Origin: Discostella pseudostelligera
Lineage: Eukaryota; Bacillariophyta; Thalassiosirophyceae; Thalassiosirales; Thalassiosiraceae
Reading direction: 5' to 3'
Assembly (NCBI GenBank): GCA_036940085.1
Contig: JALLBK010000394.1
Location: forward strand, 1-14,952
Length of the DNA stretch: 14,952 bases
Shown here: positions 9,531-14,952 of the stretch, one piece after another
How positions within the stretch are numbered: position 1 is the stretch's first letter
Layout of the letters: the number at the start of each line of letters is the position of its first letter
The notes under the pieces: model-generated
The model's input: the letters and a program-made list of their open reading frames with translations, nothing else
Databases searched by the model: none
What the model was told of the DNA's origin: nothing
Translations under genes and position numbers: made by a program

Positions 9531-9704
9531 ATGATTGTTCCTTTGTTCTCATTCTCATCTCTTGTTGGATTGTGTACAGATCATACCAACGGCCACGTAC
9601 AAGGCCCTTCTACGCAAGCTCTCATAATCTCTGAACGACGCGTTGAGATCGTATCAATTCCATTCAGAAAGCCGCCCCTACGAGACAATCCATACGAAGA
9701 GAAG
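9531..9704 (+). other. Possible upstream exon of the HMG-box gene
   Basis: This stretch is open for 58 codons from ATG at 9531-9533 and ends in a strong donor (AAG|GTAAGT). An acceptor CTAG at 10141-10144 lies 27 bases before the HMG start codon, and joining them keeps the frame into the HMG protein, adding 67 residues. An internal acceptor-like TGTGTACAG near 9582 makes other structures possible. The segment resembles no known domain, so a 5' leader exon with a 440-nt intron is equally likely. Confidence 0.3.
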
Positions 9705-10171
9705 GTAAGTTCCTATGCTATGCTACGCCCAATTATTGATTTGGATTTACCCCCATGGCCATCATGACGACGAGTTGCTGAGTAGTAGAGGTGGCGGCGG
9801 CGGAGGTCCGGCGGCAGCAGTAGTGGTGCTGGATGGCCGCGTCGCCGAATTCTGGGGCTAGGGCTGGTGTCAGTGTGGCGGTTGGGGAAGATGTCGTTGA
9901 TGGCTATGGGAGTTGATGTGTTTGGCTCTACCCCCGCCACTCCTACTAGACGACGATGATGTTCTCGCCACGGATTGGAAATGGTGGAGGGAGGTGTCGG
10001 CGATAGGCTCGTCAAGATCATCTGGTTATTTATGTAATGCCGCCGGAGATTTAATCAAAACTCGTTCTCGGGCTGATCATGATCGTGGTATCACTACTTC
10101 TACTTGTCTCTCACCTCGATCTGGTCTACTCTTTCAATCTCTAGTCGAATCCATCACCTTTCAAACCAACC

Positions 10172-11651
10172 ATGAGCTCCCGCAGACCTCCCCGCGATCC
10201 AGGCGCCCCAAAGCGCAACATGTCGGCATATCTTTTGTACCAGAATGCTATGCGTGACACCTTCAAGCAGCAGGTAAGTTGTTGTTGTTGTTCTCTATCA
10301 CGGGATGAAGATGATGTCTGGCATTATCCGGAATACTTACATTTGATGTCTGTGCTCACTATTCCTTTCCCCTCTTCTCTCTCTTTCTTTCATCAATCAC
10401 TTTTCAGAACCCCGGAATGACCTTCGGCCAGCTCAGTAAATTCACCTCGGCCATGTATGCCGAAATGCCCGCGGATGAAAAAGAGGTATGGAATCAACGT
10501 GCCGAGGCGGACAAGGCTCGTTTCCTACATGAATTGTCGAACTACGTTCCACCTCCTGGATATGATGTCAAGGGCGATGCTACAACTCCACTGGTAACTC
10601 ATACCAGCACCAAACGACGCAGTGGAGGGATTACAAGTGCGATCAAGACGACGCGTGATCCCAATGCTCCGAAGCGCAACATGTCGGCGTATTTGCTTTA
10701 TCAGAATTGCATGCGCGAGCAATTCAAGGCGCATAATCCTGGCATGACCTTTGGACAGGTAAGTGTTTGTCTTTAAGTATTGCATGAATGAATGATCGAC
10801 ATGTTGTTGTCATGCGCATCAGTCTAATTGCTGCCTGTCGTCTCACTATCTCCCCAATCTTCTCCTGCACATATGAGTAGCTTGCCAAATACACCTCCTA
10901 CATGTACAAGTGCCTCTCCGCAGAAGAGAAACAACGTTGGGAGGCCCACGCCGCCCAAGACAAGGCACGCTATGAGGCCGAGATGCAGAACTACTCTCCC
11001 CCTCCTGGATTCGACTCCACCGGTAATCTCGTCGAGGATCGTCGCCTCAGCAAGAAGTACATGAAGAAAAGCAAGGATCCCGAACAACCCAAACGTGCTC
11101 GTGGATCCTTCGTCTTCTTCACCTTTGATATGCGTCCCAAGGTAATGGAAGAGTATCCCGGCATCAAGTTTGTGGATATGGGTGTCATCCTCGGTGAACG
11201 CTGGCGCGCCCTCCCTACCGAAGATAAGCAAAAGTATGAGGAGATGGCCCAGGAGGATAAGATGCGCTTCAATAAGGAGATGGAGGAGTATTCGGCGACG
11301 CGAATTGTCAATGAACCACCCGCTCCTCAAGCGGCCGCATCGCACCTCGCCGACTCTCGCAGTCATGCCGCCGCCGCAGCAGCGGCGGCTGCCTACAATC
11401 ATCAAATGGCTCAGGCGCATGCAGCCCATCATCAACAGGCGGCTCACCATGCGGGATACCATCCCGATATGCATGCTGCCGCCCAACAGCATTACGATCA
11501 TGCCGCCGCGGCCAATGCTCATCATGCGTACTATGCCGATCCGAATGCACAGTATTACGCGGATCCGAATGCTGTGGCGCCACATGATGATCCGTATGGT
11601 CAACATGCCATGTATTACCAGCAGGCGGGACAACAGTATCATTATGGTTGA
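10172..11651 (+). CDS. Protein with three HMG boxes and His/Ala/Gln-rich tail
   Basis: HMG-box proteins bend DNA and act in chromatin organisation and transcription. Exons are 10172-10273, 10408-10758 and 10881-11651, with GT-AG introns of 134 and 122 nt in phase 0; the product is 407 residues. The start lies in AACCATGAGC. HMG boxes lie at about 9-79, 117-188 and 217-288. Each begins with PKR, at DPGAPKR, DPNAPKR and DPEQPKR. Boxes 1 and 2 are close copies (both contain APKRNMSAYLLYQN and NPGMTFGQL), and each ends in an N-Y-x-P-P-P-G-aromatic-D linker. Box 3 is diverged (GSFVFFTFDMRPKVMEEYPG). The aromatic and basic residues match the sequence-neutral HMGB/NHP6 type more than the SOX/TCF type. 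Residues 302-407 are rich in His, Ala, Gln and Tyr with repeated YYADPNA. There is no acidic HMGB tail. It converges on PRMT5, with 218 bp between stop codons. Confidence 0.95.
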
Positions 11652-11869
11652 GTTGATTAGAGAAAGAAAGCGGGGTTTTACATTCTTTGTGTGTTATTGA
11701 ACGAATGCTTGATATGCCTTCCACGATGGGGTTGTGGAGGGTCAACGCAATGAAAAACGAAAACAAAAAGAGATGCATCCATATTCTATTAAACGTGACA
11801 TTAAAAGATTACCATAGTACATCTGATTGACTAGGATTGTGTACTTACTGTGGTATGCAAAGATGTTCA

Positions 11870-14615
11870 TTATTTCTTCACATGGTACGATCGTCCACCT
11901 GGATTGTGCAAAGAGCTTGCCGCCAACACGGTTGTGCAGTCACAATATTTCACAGGTTCCCTCTTAGGTACTACTACCACCTCGGCACACCATTCATACC
12001 AAACTCTATCCTCGTCAGATCGTCTCCAGATACTGCAGGTCAATGTTGCTCCTGGTGGAACTCGAAGTGGCTCCTTAAGTGGAAAGTACTACAAGATGGC
12101 CGGATTAAACAGCAACAAAATGTAAGCCACAAGTGAGTGTAGCAGTGCGAAGGATGCCATCGAGTGAAAGGTCTTACCAATGGGAACCAAGAAAACATCC
12201 CAACCGAAAAGGAATGGGGGGCTATGCTTATCACAGATTCTTTTTTTACTTCACCTCCATCATGATACGACCGGTACAAGACGGAATGAAACGTTCCGAG
12301 GAATCCATGTATTGTAAGAGTAACATCCTCGCTGCTGGACTGCAATATCCCCTCGGGATTAGCAGATACATATGGTTGCACTTCAGTGTCCAGCGCACCG
12401 TAGCCACATCCAAAGCAACATCCATTGCTCGGATCATTCTTAAACGAAATGTGTGCATGTCGATCGTTGTTAACATTCTCTGCAGCAAGTGCGCTAGCAT
12501 TATGCTTGTCACCTGGATCATTTCCACAGTATCTCGCTGCTGCAAACTGTGGATGATAGAATTTCCAGCATTCTGCTTCGGGATGAGTTTGACTGGCAGC
12601 ATGACTGCGTACGACGTAGGGTGTTTCCATGGCTCGTTGCATACCAACGGCAGGGGAGGCGGGACCTTCACTATTGTTGAGAGGGTGACATGATTGGATT
12701 TTTGCCTCGGAGTGTAGACGTGCCGATGAAACAGGTGCAATGTACGCAGTGTAACTATGTAACGAGTGCACACAGATTAGGCACGATATGGGAGAGGAAG
12801 ATGAATTGTTTGGACGAAACCATGGCACAGAACATACCTTTGAGGGATACTGACGCAATTGACCTTCAAAATACCGCACTTTTGCACGCCATCTAAGCAC
12901 TCCGGACTCAACTCATTATCCCCAAAACTTCCAAGCAACTCACTAACCACAATGTCTGCTCTACTTCTTTCATTCATGATCATATTTCGTAGTATTGGGT
13001 GGGATGTAGCCTCTCGCATGTCGCAACAGATAACAGTCACATTTGACGTTCCTGGATTTGCAATATCGTCGTCATCATTTGGGTCGAACATATCATCGTC
13101 ATGGTGAGGGTCTTTCCTATCATTCCAAGATGGGTCCGACGCCTTCAAACTTTGGAGGTAAAGCACCGCACTGGGATTCTTTTCAATCGCAATAATCTTG
13201 GCGTGGATAGTATTGAGACTGCCACCGATCTCAATTGAGCCAGACGCACGAGCGACAGCACCAATTGCCTCCTTCACCAATGGCCCCCGACCAGCACCCA
13301 CTACAAGAATTGTCACTTCGTGAACATACACCTCGTGCATTTCAGAGCCCAACGTTCCTAAATCAGATTCGAGGCCGTGCAACCTTTTCAACTCTCGTAG
13401 GGTCAATCTTTTCACCCCCAAAAGAGGAAACTTACTGGCACGAAATCCATCTATCAATTCGTTCTCAATAGCTTCGCCATACCGCTTGTATTTCACTGGA
13501 TCCTTCTCGAACGTTTCATACGTTTGATATTCCAAATGATCACCCAATGGTTGGAGTGGTGATTGCAGTGTATCAAGGTACGAAGTTTCGAGGATTGCCT
13601 CCTCGGAATCTAGTTTGTCAGGTAGAGGATCTCTCGATCGTAAATGCCGAAGATATTGCAAGATAAATAACCGTGAACTCGAACCCCCGCCTCCCTGCAT
13701 GGATGAATCGACAACATTCCCCTCGACTAACGTTCGTAATGTCCTACCCAACCTTCCATACAAAAATGAAAAGAGGAACTGATGACTTTTCGATAATGTC
13801 GGAAATCCCTTCTTATTTTTGAGGAAGATGGATGTGTCCCAACTGATGGCCTTGACAAATCCACCACCCAAAAAGGGATGCAATTCCCGTAACATATTGG
13901 GTAGCTCTGCAGCGTCAATTGGTTGATCAATGTGGAGCATGCACCCTATGCAATGAGCATGATCACATCGTGACAATAGAAGTTGAAACGCTTGTAACTC
14001 GTATGTACAAAGTGAAACGCGTACCCAAAGTTGAACATGTGAGGAGGCACAGATTGGTGACGCTGCCAAATTGGCAAGCACCCGTGCATATTCCTTCGCC
14101 GCGTCACAATTGATGTTGGTGCATGCCACGGTAGTTAAACATCCATCCTCTTCTTCAATGGAAAATTCCCCATCCGGAATAGATGGTAAAATAACCGCGG
14201 GAATGTTCATATGAGATGCCCATTCCATCATCCCCCAAAATATTTGATTGGCCTTCACTTGAACACTTTCTGCGAAATCTGTGAGAGCATCGATGAGATG
14301 TCTACCACGACGACTCATGAAATCACTGTCTGATGGAATAAATCGAAAATCGGGTGGATCTCCTACAATCCCCACAATGGATGTGCTCCACCATTTGCTT
14401 TCAAGCTGTGTCACGTCCGTTCGAATTGTGCTAGAGCCAACACCATGGTTTGATGATGATGACGCAGACGACGCAGTGTTGGGCAACGAAGTTATCACAT
14501 AGTCGAAACCATCTTCACGTGCACGGCGCAGGGATGTTGCGGCGTCGCAAATTAGCTCTGGGAGGGCGACACCAACGATGAAGTTGGAATTGGTTGGCTT
14601 GCTGCGGCTGCTCAT
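11870..14615 (-). CDS. PRMT5: PRMT5, type II protein arginine methyltransferase
   Basis: PRMT5 makes symmetric dimethylarginine on histones and spliceosomal Sm proteins, using S-adenosylmethionine. Exons are 14615-12838, 12754-12178 and 12088-11870, with GT-AG introns of 83 and 89 nt; the product is 857 residues, longer than the 637 of human. Residues 1-300 correspond to the TIM-barrel region. TYETFEKDPVKYKRY (365-379) holds F369, matching the PRMT5-specific Phe tied to symmetric methylation. The SAM-binding loop is ILVVGAGRGPLV (436-447), followed by IAIEKNP and CDMRE (531-535). The double-E loop is SELLGSFGDNELSPECLDG, with E559 and E568. Splicing restores VSIPQSYTAYIAPVSS and then FSWFPLYFPLKEPL. 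VWYEWC and HNPGGRSY match the end of the family. Extra material includes an Asp-rich insert (about 497-521) and a Cys/His-containing insert of about 70 residues in the C-terminal beta barrel. The start is the Met at 14615; the frame stays open upstream, but that part looks like promoter and leader. Confidence 0.97.
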
Positions 14616-14952
14616 GGTCCTTGTCGATGATTGGTGATGGCTACTATTGGTGATGGTGACGGTGATATGGGTGATATGGGTGATATGTGGGTGAAGATGG
14701 TGATGGTTGATGGTGTAGGTGGAGGAGGAGGATATGATGGATCGGATGGTGGTGCGTGCTGAATGCTGGAGGTTTTGGCAGGAAAAGATATGGAAGATCT
14801 TTTTTGAGGGAAAATATCTGGCGGGAAGATTGTATCGGGTTTTAACCCTTAAGGGCATGTCTGGAGGCAGAAAATTTTGAGTACCCAACATGCGTTTGAG
14901 TACTTTTTTGGGTATGCAAATGCGTTCCCGCCACTTTTTCGTGACGGATCGA
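14616..14952. promoter_or_regulatory. PRMT5 upstream region
   Basis: The part nearest the gene (14630-14725) is a GGTGAT-type repeat, read as CACCATC/CACCCAT on the PRMT5 sense strand, and is probably the 5' leader. Further out are two E2F-like sites, TGGCGGGAA at 14819-14827 and TTCCCGCCA at 14925-14933, plus a near match TTTTGGCAGGAAAA at 14773-14786. Between the two sites lie the palindromes at 14837-14855 and a repeated GAGTAC/ATGCGTT block. A divergent gene may start beyond the right edge. Confidence 0.6.
14837..14855. repeat. Overlapping palindromes in the PRMT5 upstream region
   Basis: GGGTTTTAACCC (14837-14848, one unpaired position) overlaps the perfect palindrome CCCTTAAGGG (14846-14855). 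Together they could be a dimeric factor site. The role is unknown. Confidence 0.6.

Larger units (their letters stand above)
8964..10171. promoter_or_regulatory. Divergent upstream region of LRR and HMG-box genes
   Basis: About 1.2 kb separates the two divergent start codons. It holds one E2F-like site at 9240-9251, a pyrimidine-rich and CAC-rich segment around 9410-9530, and a possible upstream exon of the HMG gene at 9531-9704. The remainder (9705-10144) reads best as a long 5' intron or as plain promoter. Other open frames here show no family resemblance. Confidence 0.5.

Noticed and set aside
9161..9532. A minus-strand open frame of 123 codons
   Set aside because: Cys/Trp-rich then Lys-rich with no family resemblance; it lies in the shared LRR/HMG upstream region and contains the E2F-like site.
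10824..11642. A long minus-strand open frame opposite the HMG-box gene
   Set aside because: Its Met/Ile/Arg/His-rich composition is the shadow of HMG coding sequence (CAT and ATG codons), and the plus-strand HMG boxes are unambiguous.
12133..12693. A plus-strand open frame of 186 codons within the PRMT5 region
   Set aside because: It overlaps PRMT5 exon 2, whose minus-strand translation clearly matches the family; the plus-strand frame has no recognisable features.
14616..14891. An N-terminal extension of PRMT5 by 92 residues through the upstream open frame
   Set aside because: The extension is a His/Ile/Thr-rich translation of leader repeats and promoter motifs. The Met at 14615 begins the sequence that resembles the family.
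14913..14922. A perfect animal octamer motif ATGCAAAT
   Set aside because: POU-domain factors are an animal family and are not expected in this kind of organism, so a chance match is likelier.

Overview
This window reads as nuclear DNA of a unicellular stramenopile, most likely a diatom. That placement is inference. It rests on compact genes with short GT-AG introns (mostly about 80-150 nt), CAACCATG-like start contexts, close gene packing on both strands, and proteins of clearly eukaryotic families carrying Ser/Gly/Asp-rich low-complexity inserts. There are no bacterial operons, tRNA or rRNA genes, CRISPR arrays or recognisable transposons.

Layout, left to right: (1) the 5' part of a VPS4-type ESCRT AAA ATPase on the minus strand, cut by the left edge; (2) about 790 bp with no recognised gene, then a small plus-strand reading frame of unknown function (1636-2049); (3) a PA28/REG-type proteasome activator on the minus strand (3550-2503); (4) diverging from it, a plus-strand gene joining a SUMO-like domain to ankyrin repeats (4140-5234); (5) converging on that, a six-exon minus-strand leucine-rich-repeat gene of 1000 codons (8963-5422) with a BC-box and a Cul2-box-like motif; (6) diverging from it, a plus-strand protein with three HMG boxes (10172-11651); (7) converging on that, a complete PRMT5 arginine methyltransferase on the minus strand (14615-11870). 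All exon models were rebuilt by hand from splice signals, reading phase and family conservation.

Most of the products belong to protein quality control, ubiquitin/SUMO biology and chromatin: VPS4, a proteasome activator, a SUMO-fold adaptor, a candidate cullin substrate receptor, an HMG-box DNA binder and PRMT5. Upstream regions of the PA28/SUMO-ankyrin pair, the LRR/HMG pair and PRMT5 all contain TTTTGGCGGGAA-type sites resembling E2F/DP binding sites, with five copies in about 120 bp in the first. This suggests shared cell-cycle control, but it is inference.

The most unusual feature is in the PA28 gene. The conserved activation-loop motif EDGNNFGV can only be read if a two-nucleotide micro-exon (3106-3105), flanked by consensus splice sites, is spliced in. 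The SUMO-like/ankyrin fusion and the BC-box LRR protein are the two architectures most likely to be undescribed.
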